Assembly: GCA_016125385.1 (NCBI GenBank)
Contig: WGLV01000032.1
Span: 62,001-126,000, forward strand
From: a bacterium
GTDB lineage: Bacteria; Hinthialibacterota; Hinthialibacteria; Hinthialibacterales; Hinthialibacteraceae
DNA length: 64,000 nt
Reading direction: 5' to 3'
Shown: piece by piece, positions 37,468-46,596 of the stretch
Numbering within the stretch: position 1 is the stretch's first letter
How the letters are laid out: each line of letters begins with the position of its first letter
The notes under the pieces: model-generated
What the model saw: the letters and a program-made list of their open reading frames with translations, nothing else
What the model was told of the DNA's origin: nothing
Database searches by the model: none
Made by a program: the position numbers and the translations under genes

Positions 37468-39192
37468 ATGAAACAATCATCCGGTTTTTTCCCTACTCTG
37501 CGTGAAGCCCCCAAGGAGGCTGAGGCCAAAAGCCACGTCCTCATGCTGCGCGCGGGCCTGATCCGTCAGCTGGCGGCGGGCCTGTATATTTATCTTCCTC
37601 TCGGTTGGCGCGCGTTGCGCAACGTCGAGGCTATCGTCCGCGAAGAGATGGACGCCGCCGGCGCCATCGAGGTGCTGATGCCCAGCCTTCAGCCCGATCT
37701 GCTCTGGAAGCAATCGGGCCGCTGGGACGTCATGGGCCCGGAAATGATGCGCCTTCAGGACCGCAACGAACGCGAGTTCGTTCTCGGCCCCACCCATGAA
37801 GAAGTCATCACCAGCCTGGTGGCGAGCGAAATCCGTTCGTACCGCGATCTGCCCAAAAACCTCTACCAGATTCAGACCAAGTTCCGCGATGAGATCCGCC
37901 CGCGCTTCGGCGTCGTGCGCGCGCGAGAGTTCATCATGAAAGACGGTTATTCGTTCGACGTCGACGACGACGGCGCCGGCGTGTCATACCAGGCGATGTA
38001 CGACGCCTACGCCCGTCTCTTTCACCGCTGCGGCCTCACCGCCATGCCGGTCGAAGCCGACACCGGCGTCATGGGCGGATCGCGTTCTCACGAGTTCATG
38101 GTTCCCGCCGAGATCGGCGAGTCGGAGATCGTCAGCTGCGGCGCGTGCGACTACCGCGCCAACCGCGAACTGACCGAATCGTCCGCGCCGGAAAGCGTTT
38201 CCAGCGCCAACGCGCTTCCGCTGGAGGAAGTCCACACGCCCAACCAGCGCACCATTGAAGAAGTCGCGGCGTTTTTGAAGGTCGAACCGGCCAGCATGAT
38301 CAAGACGCTGATCTTCACCGATGGTGAAAAGCCCTTTGTGGTATTGATGCGCGGCGATTGCGCCGTTAATGAGATCAAGGTCGCCAAAGCGGTCGGCAAG
38401 CCGGTCGAACTGGCCTCGCCTGAAACGATCCAGCAGGTGACCGGCGCGCCGGTGGGCTTCGCCGGCCCGGTCGGCCTGACGGGAGTCGACGTCTGGGCCG
38501 ATCTGTCGATCAAGTCGATCGGCGTGGGCGTCACCGGTGCCAACAAGGCCGATTACCACTTGAAGAACGTGGCGATCGACCGCGATTTCACCGTCGATCG
38601 CTGGGCCGATCTGCGCCTCGCCGAACCCGGCGACGTCTGCCCCAAGTGCGGCAAGGGAACGCTCAGCATGACGCTGGGCATCGAAGTCGGGCACGTCTTT
38701 GTGCTGGGTACGAAATACAGCACCGCGCTCAACGCCGTATATACCGATGAAAAGGGCGAGCGCCGCCCGATGGTGATGGGTTGTTACGGCATCGGCGTCA
38801 GCCGCACGCTGGCGGCGGTGGTGGAGGAAAACTCCGACGATAAGGGCATCGTCTGGCCCGTTACGGTGGCGCCCTATCACGTTCACCTGCTTAACCTATC
38901 GCCCAAAAGCGAAGAAGTGACCAAGGCCTCGGCTGAGTTATACGACGGCTTGCGCGCCGCCGGATTCAGCGTACTGCTGGATGACCGCGACGAGCGCCCC
39001 GGCGTCAAATTTAACGACGCCGACCTGCTCGGATTGCCATACCGGGTGATCGTGGGTGAAAAAGGCCTCAAAAGCGGTCAGATCGAATTCGTTCAGCGGA
39101 AGTCGCTGGAGAAGGAGCCCATCGCGCCCGCGGACGTCATCGCGAGAGTGAAGGGGTTGTACGCGGAAGAACTCTCACGCTTCACGCCCTGA
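37468..39192 (+). CDS. proS: Proline--tRNA ligase (bacterial type with editing insertion)
   Basis: 574 aa; MKQSSGFFPTLREAPKEAEAKSHVLMLRAGLIRQLAAGLYIYLPLGWRAL; GPTHEEVITSLV; GCYGIGVSRTLAAVVE. Confidence 0.97.
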   Translation: MKQSSGFFPTLREAPKEAEAKSHVLMLRAGLIRQLAAGLYIYLPLGWRALRNVEAIVREEMDAAGAIEVLMPSLQPDLLWKQSGRWDVMGPEMMRLQDRNEREFVLGPTHEEVITSLVASEIRSYRDLPKNLYQIQTKFRDEIRPRFGVVRAREFIMKDGYSFDVDDDGAGVSYQAMYDAYARLFHRCGLTAMPVEADTGVMGGSRSHEFMVPAEIGESEIVSCGACDYRANRELTESSAPESVSSANALPLEEVHTPNQRTIEEVAAFLKVEPASMIKTLIFTDGEKPFVVLMRGDCAVNEIKVAKAVGKPVELASPETIQQVTGAPVGFAGPVGLTGVDVWADLSIKSIGVGVTGANKADYHLKNVAIDRDFTVDRWADLRLAEPGDVCPKCGKGTLSMTLGIEVGHVFVLGTKYSTALNAVYTDEKGERRPMVMGCYGIGVSRTLAAVVEENSDDKGIVWPVTVAPYHVHLLNLSPKSEEVTKASAELYDGLRAAGFSVLLDDRDERPGVKFNDADLLGLPYRVIVGEKGLKSGQIEFVQRKSLEKEPIAPADVIARVKGLYAEELSRFTP

Positions 39193-39226
39193 TACCCCGT
39201 GCGTTGTGATGAACTGAAAACTTGAG

Positions 39227-39259
39227 AACGGCGCCTCGGGTTGACCCGGGCGCCGTTTT
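39227..39259 (+). terminator. Intrinsic terminator after proS
   Basis: aacggcgcc...ggcgccgttttt-type hairpin aacggcgcctcgggttgacccgggcgccgtttt. Confidence 0.8.
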
Positions 39260-39279
39260 GGATTCCACTACGGTTTGTA

Positions 39280-40224
39280 ATGAAAGAATGTACATCACTC
39301 GATCAATGCACGTTTGACGCCGGCGGCCAGATCGTCGTCGCGCTGGGTTTTTTTGACGGCGTCCATCTGGCGCATCGCCGCATCATTGAAACCTGCCGTC
39401 TTCACGCGGAGGCGCGGGGCGGGTCGTCCGTGGTGTTCACGTTTCAGAACCACCCCAGCACGGCGTTGCGGCCTGAATCGCCGGCGCCGATCATCACCCC
39501 GTATCCGCTTAAAATGCGCCTGATCAGGCGCCTGAAGCCAACCAGCCTGCTGGCGATTCCATTCACGCGTGAATTCAGCCGCATGACGCCGGACGAGTTC
39601 GTCCAGCGCGTGCTGGTCGATACGCTTCACGCGCGCGAGATCGTGGCCGGATTCAATTTCCGGTACGGCTGCGACCGGGGAGGCGGGGTGGATGATTTAC
39701 GGAAACTGGTTCCCGGCGTATTTGAAACCGTCCGGGTGATCGAGCCCATGCTGCACGAAGGCGAGCCTATCAGCAGCAGCCTGATTCGCGATTCGATCGT
39801 GAAGGGCGATCTCGACGCGGCGAGCCGCAAACTCGGCCGCCCGTTCGCTCTGGCGGGCGAGGTGATCCGCGGCGACGGGCGGGGGCGCAGCATCGACGTA
39901 CCGACCGCTAACCTCGACGCGAACGCCCAGATCGCGCCGCCCAATGGCGTCTACGGGGTGCGCGTGCATCTCGACGATTTCGGCGATGAACCGTATTGGG
40001 GCGTCATGAACGTCGGCGTCGCGCCCACATTCAAACAAACCGGCGAGCGAACCGTGGAGGTTCACCTGCTTGATTTCGACGGCGACCTGTATGGACGCTA
40101 CGTCATCGCTGAATTGATGGTCCGCATTCGTGAAGAGAAAAAGTTTAACAGCGTTCACGAACTGATCGACGAGATCGAACGCGACATCGCCGGTTTTCGT
40201 GAATGGATTTCTCTCAACGCGTGA
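39280..40224 (+). CDS. ribF: Bifunctional riboflavin kinase/FAD synthetase
   Basis: VALGFFDGVHLAHRRII; FRYGCDRGGGVDDL; PISSSLIRDSIVKGDLDAASRKLGRPFALAGEVIRGDGRGRSIDVPTANL. Confidence 0.95.
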   Translation: MKECTSLDQCTFDAGGQIVVALGFFDGVHLAHRRIIETCRLHAEARGGSSVVFTFQNHPSTALRPESPAPIITPYPLKMRLIRRLKPTSLLAIPFTREFSRMTPDEFVQRVLVDTLHAREIVAGFNFRYGCDRGGGVDDLRKLVPGVFETVRVIEPMLHEGEPISSSLIRDSIVKGDLDAASRKLGRPFALAGEVIRGDGRGRSIDVPTANLDANAQIAPPNGVYGVRVHLDDFGDEPYWGVMNVGVAPTFKQTGERTVEVHLLDFDGDLYGRYVIAELMVRIREEKKFNSVHELIDEIERDIAGFREWISLNA

Positions 40225-40246
40225 CGCGCGCCCCCACCTGCGGGCG

Positions 40247-40831
40247 TCAGTGGTTTTTCTTGCCGTTTCTGACCCAGGTTCCGTGCTGGTACGAGCCGCC
40301 CATCCAGAAGATGTCGCCTGAAGAATTGATTCCATTGCTGGCGTGATAGTCGTACCAGTTCGTGCCCCACGGCCAATCGAGCTGACCGCCGGTGCTGTCC
40401 TGGGCGTCGGGGCCGGTCGAGGTGATCGACCAGGTTCCACCCTTGCGCTGATTGTTGTTGGGGCTGCGGTTGGCCCAGGGCGTGTCGGTCCCCATCTCGT
40501 AGACCGGCGCCGAAGAGGAATCGCCGCCGCCCGAGACGAACTGCTGATCGACTCGCACGAATGGATCGTGAGGAAAGGCCGACATGTACGCCACCGGGGT
40601 GGTCAGCATGCTGAGACCGATGGGCAGCGAGTTGTCGGAGTCGATGGGGTAGGTGTTGTTATCGATGTAGTACGACTCCAAAGCGGTCTGCACCGCCTTG
40701 AAGTCCGATTCAACGTGCGCGACGCGGGCCCGCGTCTGGGCGTTCAGAAAGTTGGGTACGGCGATGGCGGCGAGGATCCCGATGATCGCCACCACGATCA
40801 ATAATTCGATCAGCGTGAAACCCTGTTTCAT
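40247..40831 (-). CDS. Type II secretion/type IV pilin-like pseudopilin
   Basis: MKQGFTLIELLIVVAIIGILAAIAVPNFLNAQTRARVAHVESDFKAVQTALESYYIDNNTYP. Confidence 0.93.
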   Translation of the reverse strand: MKQGFTLIELLIVVAIIGILAAIAVPNFLNAQTRARVAHVESDFKAVQTALESYYIDNNTYPIDSDNSLPIGLSMLTTPVAYMSAFPHDPFVRVDQQFVSGGGDSSSAPVYEMGTDTPWANRSPNNNQRKGGTWSITSTGPDAQDSTGGQLDWPWGTNWYDYHASNGINSSGDIFWMGGSYQHGTWVRNGKKNH

Positions 40832-40949
40832 TCTCCCGCTCCTTCCGGATTCAGTTCAAGGCAATTCAATAAAGAAAAAGTAAAACGTTCCCGTTATAAC
40901 ATCATGAGCCAATTGGTTTTTACGCTCATATCCATGCAGGCGATTGTTC

Positions 40950-41423
40950 TTAATGGCACGTCCACTTGATGTTGTTTTTTTCAAAGTAGCGCTGGTGGTA
41001 TTCTTCCGCCCGCCAGAAGGTCTGGGCTTCTTCAATGGCCGTGGCGATCGGGCGGCTGAAACGCCCCGATTGTTCCAACTGCTCTTTGGATCGTTGTGCG
41101 GATTGTTTCTGTTCGGGTGAATGGAAGAAGATGACGGAGCGGTACTGTTCGCCCACGTCAGGACCCTGGCGATTCAGCTGAGTCGGGTCGTGCATTTCCC
41201 AGAACGCCCGCAGCAGGTCGTCATACGGCAGCCGGGCGGGATCGAATTCGACCTGCACCACTTCAGCGTGACCGGTATCGCCCGCGCACACGTCGCGATA
41301 ACCGGGATTGCTGAAATGACCGCCCATGTAGCCGCAGGCCGCGTCCGTGACGCCTTCAATCCGGCGAAACGCCGCTTCCACGCCCCAGAAACATCCCGCG
41401 CCGAAGGTGGCTTTTTCCGTCAT
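40950..41423 (-). CDS. msrA: Peptide-methionine (S)-S-oxide reductase
   Basis: [57 protein letters not shown]. Confidence 0.96.
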   Translation of the reverse strand: MTEKATFGAGCFWGVEAAFRRIEGVTDAACGYMGGHFSNPGYRDVCAGDTGHAEVVQVEFDPARLPYDDLLRAFWEMHDPTQLNRQGPDVGEQYRSVIFFHSPEQKQSAQRSKEQLEQSGRFSRPIATAIEEAQTFWRAEEYHQRYFEKNNIKWTCH

Positions 41424-41459
41424 ACCGCCGTCTCCTTAATTTATTTAAGTATTTTAAGT

Positions 41460-41678
41460 TTATAACAGATTTTTAAATTCATCTGCAGTCAGTCCGGCAT
41501 CACGAACAATACCGCCCATCGTATATGCATTGATTGGATTGTGGCGAGGGATTGTGAGAATACGTAACCCATTCGTCATAACGATATGTTTACCTTGACG
41601 CTGAATCTGAAACCCAACCTTTTGCAATGCTCTAACCGCATCCAGATGATTTATGCCGGATATTTTGGGCATGATCAA
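41460..41678 (-). CDS. hicA: HicA-like toxin
   Basis: MPKISGINHLDAVRALQKVGFQIQRQGKHIVMTNGLRILTIPRHNPINAYTMGGIVRDAGLTADEFKNLL. Confidence 0.9.
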   Translation of the reverse strand: MIMPKISGINHLDAVRALQKVGFQIQRQGKHIVMTNGLRILTIPRHNPINAYTMGGIVRDAGLTADEFKNLL

Positions 41679-41872
41679 GTATGTATTTCTATTTCTCGGA
41701 TAATTTCTCCTTTTATGAGTTCATCTCTAACCGCGAGATATTCCCGGATCGCATCCTGTATATTCTCCAGAGCTTCTTCTTCTGTTTCGCCTTGCGACCA
41801 GCAACCGGGCAGGCCGGGTACGGAGACGCTGAATCCCTCTTCGGATTGCAGCAGAGCGATTTTATATTTCAT
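41675..41872 (-). CDS. hicB: HicB-like antitoxin
   Basis: MKYKIALLQSEEGFSVSVPGLPGCWSQGETEEEALENIQDAIREYLAV. Confidence 0.93.
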   Translation of the reverse strand: MKYKIALLQSEEGFSVSVPGLPGCWSQGETEEEALENIQDAIREYLAVRDELIKGEIIREIEIHT

Positions 41873-42077
41873 GGTTTCATCTCCGGGTCATTGCCGCGAT
41901 TGTTTGTGATCCGAAACAGTATACACGAAAGCGGTTCGCTATATTGCGTCTCCGCAGTTAATGCAGTGTTTGTTTGAACCTGGTCAATTGATATTTCTCT
42001 CCAAATTTTACCGCAACGCATGCTCATTATGGATATTTTTTATCACTTTGTTATGTCGAATCGGGCCAAGCCCGATC

Positions 42078-43169
42078 TTATTCATGGTTCAGCCAGATTT
42101 CGACGGGCTGGAATGGACCACTCCAGTTCGCGCCCATAATATCGGGGCGTCCATCGCCGTTCAGGTCGGCCACGCGGATGTCGTGCGAGCCGGTTTCGGC
42201 GAGAATGACGCGCTTCCAGTCACTTCCCGCGCCGGGGTTAAGGTAAACCATGACGCGGTCGCGTTCCGACTGATGCATCTCGGCGGTGACGACGTCGTTG
42301 CGTCCGTCGCCGTCCATATCGGCGATTCGCACGCCGTGCGCGAAATCGACGGAGGGGTCGATCGGGTGTTCCGTCCATGCGCCGTCTCCACCGCGCGGCG
42401 CTTCAAACCAGGAGAGCCGGTAGGGGCCTTCCGAGCGGGTCAGCGCGACATCGTTGCGTCCATCGCCATTGAGGTCGCCCATCGCCACCGCCGCGTCGGG
42501 ATGCCATTCCGGCGCGAGGGGATGCGCCGCCCAACCGCTCCCGGCGCCATCGTTTTCGTACCAGTATCCGCCGGTGATGATATCGACATCGCCATCCTTA
42601 TCGAGATCGCCCGCCAGCAGTCCTTCGCCGTGCGGGATTTCAAATTCGGAGTGAATCCAGTCATCGCCTTTGTGTTTCCACAGGTGGATGCGGTTGCCTG
42701 TGTTGTGACCGAAGCCAGACTGGTCGCGGGCGATCAGTTCAAGTGTTCCGTCGCCGTCCAGGTCGGCGAGTTCGATATCGTGGGTGCGCAGTTCGCTGAT
42801 GCGGTGTTCGGGCCAATGCCCGGATTTCGGGTCGCTGGCCGGGCGTGGATTTTCATACCAGAATTCGCCGCCGATGACGACGTCTTCATCGCCGTCGCCA
42901 TCGATGTCGCCACATTCGCCGTCTACCGTGTTATAGCCGCCCGTGGCGATCTCAACCGCAGGTGCGGCCGCATTCGGGTACCAGTAAACCGGGCCGCCGC
43001 GCCCGCCGATAATCACGTCCGGCGCACCGTCGCCATCCAGATCGCCAATGGTTTTCACCCAAGGATCATGGGGACCGTTATCATCGAGAACGATGTGTTC
43101 GAAGGTCATGGCCTGAGCCGGAAGTGTGAGGCCGAACAGTGCGATCAATAACAGGTAGCGATGAATCAT
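42078..43169 (-). CDS. Secreted FG-GAP/VCBS repeat protein
   Basis: MIHRYLLLIALFGLTLPAQA signal peptide; repeated DLDGDGAPDVIIGG / DIDGDGDEDVVIGG / DLNGDGRNDVALT / DMDGDGRNDVVTA. Confidence 0.92.
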   Translation of the reverse strand: MIHRYLLLIALFGLTLPAQAMTFEHIVLDDNGPHDPWVKTIGDLDGDGAPDVIIGGRGGPVYWYPNAAAPAVEIATGGYNTVDGECGDIDGDGDEDVVIGGEFWYENPRPASDPKSGHWPEHRISELRTHDIELADLDGDGTLELIARDQSGFGHNTGNRIHLWKHKGDDWIHSEFEIPHGEGLLAGDLDKDGDVDIITGGYWYENDGAGSGWAAHPLAPEWHPDAAVAMGDLNGDGRNDVALTRSEGPYRLSWFEAPRGGDGAWTEHPIDPSVDFAHGVRIADMDGDGRNDVVTAEMHQSERDRVMVYLNPGAGSDWKRVILAETGSHDIRVADLNGDGRPDIMGANWSGPFQPVEIWLNHE

Positions 43170-43311
43170 CAGGTACTCTCCCCGGGAGATGAGATTCGAT
43201 TTCACGTTTCGATGCTACGAAAAAAAACTCGGCGGGGCAATCCGCCTTCACTTGTGTTTTGAGCGCGATTTTGTGAAGGTATCAGATAAATCCCGTTACG
43301 CGAGGCCAAAG

Positions 43312-44850
43312 ATGAAACGACGCGCTCTGATTCAGACGCTGGCCGCCGCCGCGCTGCATGGTTGCGCGGGCGCGGTTCGACGAACCACGGCAGCCGCCGT
43401 CCGGCGCCCCAACGTGGTGGTTCTGCTTGCCGACGACCTGGGCTATGGCGACGTCGGCGCCATTAATCCCGAATCGAAAATCCCCACTTATAACATGAAC
43501 CGGCTCGCGCGCGAGGGCGTACTCTTTACCGACGCGCATTCGCCCTCGGCGGTGTGTACGCCGACGCGCTACGGCCTGCTGACCGGACGCTACCCCTGGA
43601 GGTCGCGCCTCAAGACGGGCGTGTTGTGGGGATGGTCACCGCCGCTGATCGAAACCTCGCGTCTCACGCTCGGTTCGATGCTTCAGAAGCAGGGCTACCG
43701 AACCGCCTGCGTGGGCAAGTGGCATCTCGGGCTCGACTGGACCACAAGCACCGGGCGCAAGTTGAGCGATTCCTCGAACGAAAACGGCGACGACGTCGAT
43801 CTATCCAAACAATTTCATCACGGACCCGCCGCGCTTGGTTTCGATTACTCGTTCATCATCCCCGCCTCGCTCGATATGGACCCGTATTGTTACGTCGAGA
43901 ACGACCGCCGCGTCGCCGAACCGACCGAACGGATCGAACGCAGCGGCTACCCCGCCTACTATCGCGGCGGACCCATCGCGCCCGGTTTCAAGCATGAGGA
44001 GGTTTTGCCGGCTTTTACCCGAAAGGCTACCGGGTTTATTGAAAATCACGTCAAAGAGCACGCGGATCAGCCTTTTTTTCTGTATTTTCCGCTATCGGCG
44101 CCGCATACGCCGTGGGTTCCGAAACCATTCGCGCGGCAGCGCAGCCGCGCCGGGGTTTACGGCGATTTCGCCTACGAAGCCGATTGGGCGGCCGGCGAGG
44201 TTCTCAATACGCTCGACCGGCTGGGGCTGGCGGACGACACGCTGGTCATCATGGCCAGCGATAACGGTGCGCATATCGATCATATCGGCCAGCATAACAA
44301 CGGCGTGTCGGAAGGCGGGCCCGAAGACAACTTCGGCCACGCCGCCAACGACGGATTACGCGGTCAGAAAGCCGACGCGTGGGACGGCGGGCATCGCGTT
44401 CCATTCATCGTGCGCTGGCCGGGCCGCATCCGGCCTGAAACCCGGTGCGATGAAACCGTCTGTCTCGTCGACCTGATGGCGACGCTGGCCGATCTGACCG
44501 GATATGACTTGCCCGATGACGCGGGAGAGGACAGTTTCAGCATCATGCCCGCGCTGCTGGGGGTTCCGCACGGCGGTGCGGTGCGCGAGTCGCTGGTGGT
44601 CGAGTCGGCGAACGGATTTTACTGTATGCGCAAAGGGCCGTGGAAGCTGATCGAAGGGCGCGGTTCAGGTGGATTCACCCAACCCAAGAAAATCGAGCCC
44701 GGCCCCGGCGAGCCGGTGGGGCAGCTCTATCACATGAAGCACGATCTCGCGGAGAGCCATAACCTGTTCATGGAGCGGCCCGACCTGGTGATCAAGCTGC
44801 GCGCCGAACTGGAACGCATTAAAAACGCGGGGCGAAGCCGCCCCGCATGA
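43312..44850 (+). CDS. Sulfatase (arylsulfatase-type)
   Basis: NVVVLLADDLGYGDVGAINPES; CTPTRYGLLTGRYPWRSRL (CxPxR formylglycine motif); GKWHLGLDW. Confidence 0.95.
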   Translation: MKRRALIQTLAAAALHGCAGAVRRTTAAAVRRPNVVVLLADDLGYGDVGAINPESKIPTYNMNRLAREGVLFTDAHSPSAVCTPTRYGLLTGRYPWRSRLKTGVLWGWSPPLIETSRLTLGSMLQKQGYRTACVGKWHLGLDWTTSTGRKLSDSSNENGDDVDLSKQFHHGPAALGFDYSFIIPASLDMDPYCYVENDRRVAEPTERIERSGYPAYYRGGPIAPGFKHEEVLPAFTRKATGFIENHVKEHADQPFFLYFPLSAPHTPWVPKPFARQRSRAGVYGDFAYEADWAAGEVLNTLDRLGLADDTLVIMASDNGAHIDHIGQHNNGVSEGGPEDNFGHAANDGLRGQKADAWDGGHRVPFIVRWPGRIRPETRCDETVCLVDLMATLADLTGYDLPDDAGEDSFSIMPALLGVPHGGAVRESLVVESANGFYCMRKGPWKLIEGRGSGGFTQPKKIEPGPGEPVGQLYHMKHDLAESHNLFMERPDLVIKLRAELERIKNAGRSRPA

Positions 44851-44859
44851 GTGAGAAAA

Positions 44860-45162
44860 TCAGCGGGCGGGATTAGAGGCCCAAGGTTTAATCTTATTCA
44901 GCACGGGGCTTAGCGCTCGTTCGGCGACTTCGGTGTCGTGCGCGGCTTGAGCACGCAGCCAGTATCCGTTGGATAGTCCGAAAAAGCGGCATAACCTCAA
45001 ATCCGTATCCGCCGTGATAGAGCGTTTTCCCGCGACGATTTCTCCAATGCGCTGCGCGGGCACGCCGATTTCCTTGGAGAGCCGATAACGGCTGATCCCC
45101 ATCGGTTTGAGAAATTCTTCCAGCAAAAGCTCGCCCGGAGTAACAGGGAAGAGGTCGTTCAT
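44860..45162 (-). CDS. higA: HigA-like addiction-module antidote (XRE family)
   Basis: FPVTPGELLLEEFLKPMGISRYRLSKEIGVPAQRIGEIVAGKRSITADTDLRLCRFFGLSNGYWLRAQAAHD. Confidence 0.9.
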   Translation of the reverse strand: MNDLFPVTPGELLLEEFLKPMGISRYRLSKEIGVPAQRIGEIVAGKRSITADTDLRLCRFFGLSNGYWLRAQAAHDTEVAERALSPVLNKIKPWASNPAR

Positions 45163-45166
45163 TCTC

Positions 45167-46456
45167 TCATTCTCCCGGGTCGGAGTCGGGCAGCGGTTTC
45201 GCGTTGGGATCGGGAATTTTCCACGGCCATTGCGGGATGGGCGCCTTGGGCTGGTAGGGGTGTTTCATCTGGGCGACGCCGATGGCGTCTTTGCCGATCC
45301 AGCGTACCAGCGTACCGTCCAGGCTGATGTAGCCGCGGGTATCCATGTGGACGTAAGGGGTCTGTACGATTTCGCCGCGTTCGTAGTAATCGTGGTGGGG
45401 GTACGGCCCGGCGCCGCCGACGAGCTTGTTTCCTTCGTCGCGCAGCCGCGTATCGAGCCGGTTCACCGAGTGCATGATGACGTTCGCGTCGCCGATGTCG
45501 ATGCGTCCGTCGCCGTTGAGGTCGTCGATCACCAGATCGTCGTCTTCATCAATGATGAAGTCGACCGCGCGGCCGTACATGTGCATCGAAAAAGGCGACT
45601 TCAGCGTCAGGTCGCCGTCGCGGTTGCGCCGCCCCAGGTTATAATCAGGGCTGCGAAAACCATAAAAGATTTTTAATTTCGTAACTGGATGGCCGTCTTC
45701 TTTCAACTGCTCTTCCAGCAGATGAATCTTGCGTAATAACGTCGGATGAATGGCGATATATCGCGGGTACTTCAGGTTGAGAAAGCGCGGATCAAGATCA
45801 AAGTCGCCCAGCGTGTAGTTTTCGAATATTTTGATGAAATACGTTTCATGATTAATCTCGTAGAACAGGGAAGGGCGGGTGTACACGTCCGCGTTTTCCT
45901 CCACCTGTTTTCGAGTCTGTTCGTTGGAAATCAGCTTCAGATGTTGCGGCGCGGCGGGGTCGGGGAACTGTCCGATCACGTACCCATTGATTCGCCCGTT
46001 CTGAATTTTGGGGACGTAAAACGGAATGATGCAGATTTTTTCCGTTTCAAAGGGAATTCTGATCGGTTCCGGCTTCTTGAAGTAGGAAAGCAATCCTTTG
46101 GATGGCGGGGTGTAAACCAACTCGCCTTTAACGCGGATCACCTGTTTGCCGGGATCCATCCCCGTCCAGACGCAACGCGCTCCCTGCGCCTCGACGGCTC
46201 CGGAGGTGACTTCCCAGTTCAGTACGGTGGGTTCGGCGGTGAAATCTTCCGGCGGCTTGGGGTTCGGTTCGATGCGGCAGAGAAAATCCAGTGAGGGCGT
46301 CGCCTCGGTCACGAATACCGCCTCGCTCTGAAACTCCTGATTTTCGCAGGTCAGTTGGGCGTTGGCGTGATAGTCCGTCTGTTCCTGCGTCCAGGCCGGT
46401 GAAACGGCTGCGAATCCGATTAGAATGGCTGCAATCCATAAAGCGTGATTCTTCAT
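45167..46456 (-). CDS. Secreted M15-like (DUF882/peptidase_M15_3-type) protein with embedded dockerin-like EF-hand
   Basis: 429 aa; signal peptide; YGFRSPDYNLGRRNRDGDLTLKSPFSMHMYGRAVDFIID...DLNGDGRIDIGDANVIMHSVNRL...PYVHMDTRG. Confidence 0.72.
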   Translation of the reverse strand: MKNHALWIAAILIGFAAVSPAWTQEQTDYHANAQLTCENQEFQSEAVFVTEATPSLDFLCRIEPNPKPPEDFTAEPTVLNWEVTSGAVEAQGARCVWTGMDPGKQVIRVKGELVYTPPSKGLLSYFKKPEPIRIPFETEKICIIPFYVPKIQNGRINGYVIGQFPDPAAPQHLKLISNEQTRKQVEENADVYTRPSLFYEINHETYFIKIFENYTLGDFDLDPRFLNLKYPRYIAIHPTLLRKIHLLEEQLKEDGHPVTKLKIFYGFRSPDYNLGRRNRDGDLTLKSPFSMHMYGRAVDFIIDEDDDLVIDDLNGDGRIDIGDANVIMHSVNRLDTRLRDEGNKLVGGAGPYPHHDYYERGEIVQTPYVHMDTRGYISLDGTLVRWIGKDAIGVAQMKHPYQPKAPIPQWPWKIPDPNAKPLPDSDPGE

Positions 46457-46596
46457 AACTCAACCCGAATGATAAGATGGTTGCCGAACGAAGGTTGCTT
46501 GACTCTGTCTGAGCAGTCTGCATTATACCCTCAGCAGCGATCCAGCGAACATTTGGTCGCAGGTTACCGCCACAGAGTTCACGAAAAAAGGAGCCA

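Noticed and set aside
41961-43151. 396-aa plus-strand ORF
   Set aside because: Antisense to FG-GAP repeat protein; its apparent repeats mirror the sense-strand repeats.
44826-44846. Hairpin gcggggc...gccccgc at end of sulfatase as terminator
   Set aside because: Lies within the last codons and has no U-tract.
43312-44850. Sulfatase activated by the SUMF1-like protein at 31.6-32.5 kb
   Set aside because: The SUMF1-like protein lacks the catalytic Cys pair and is ~11 kb away; no support for a functional link.
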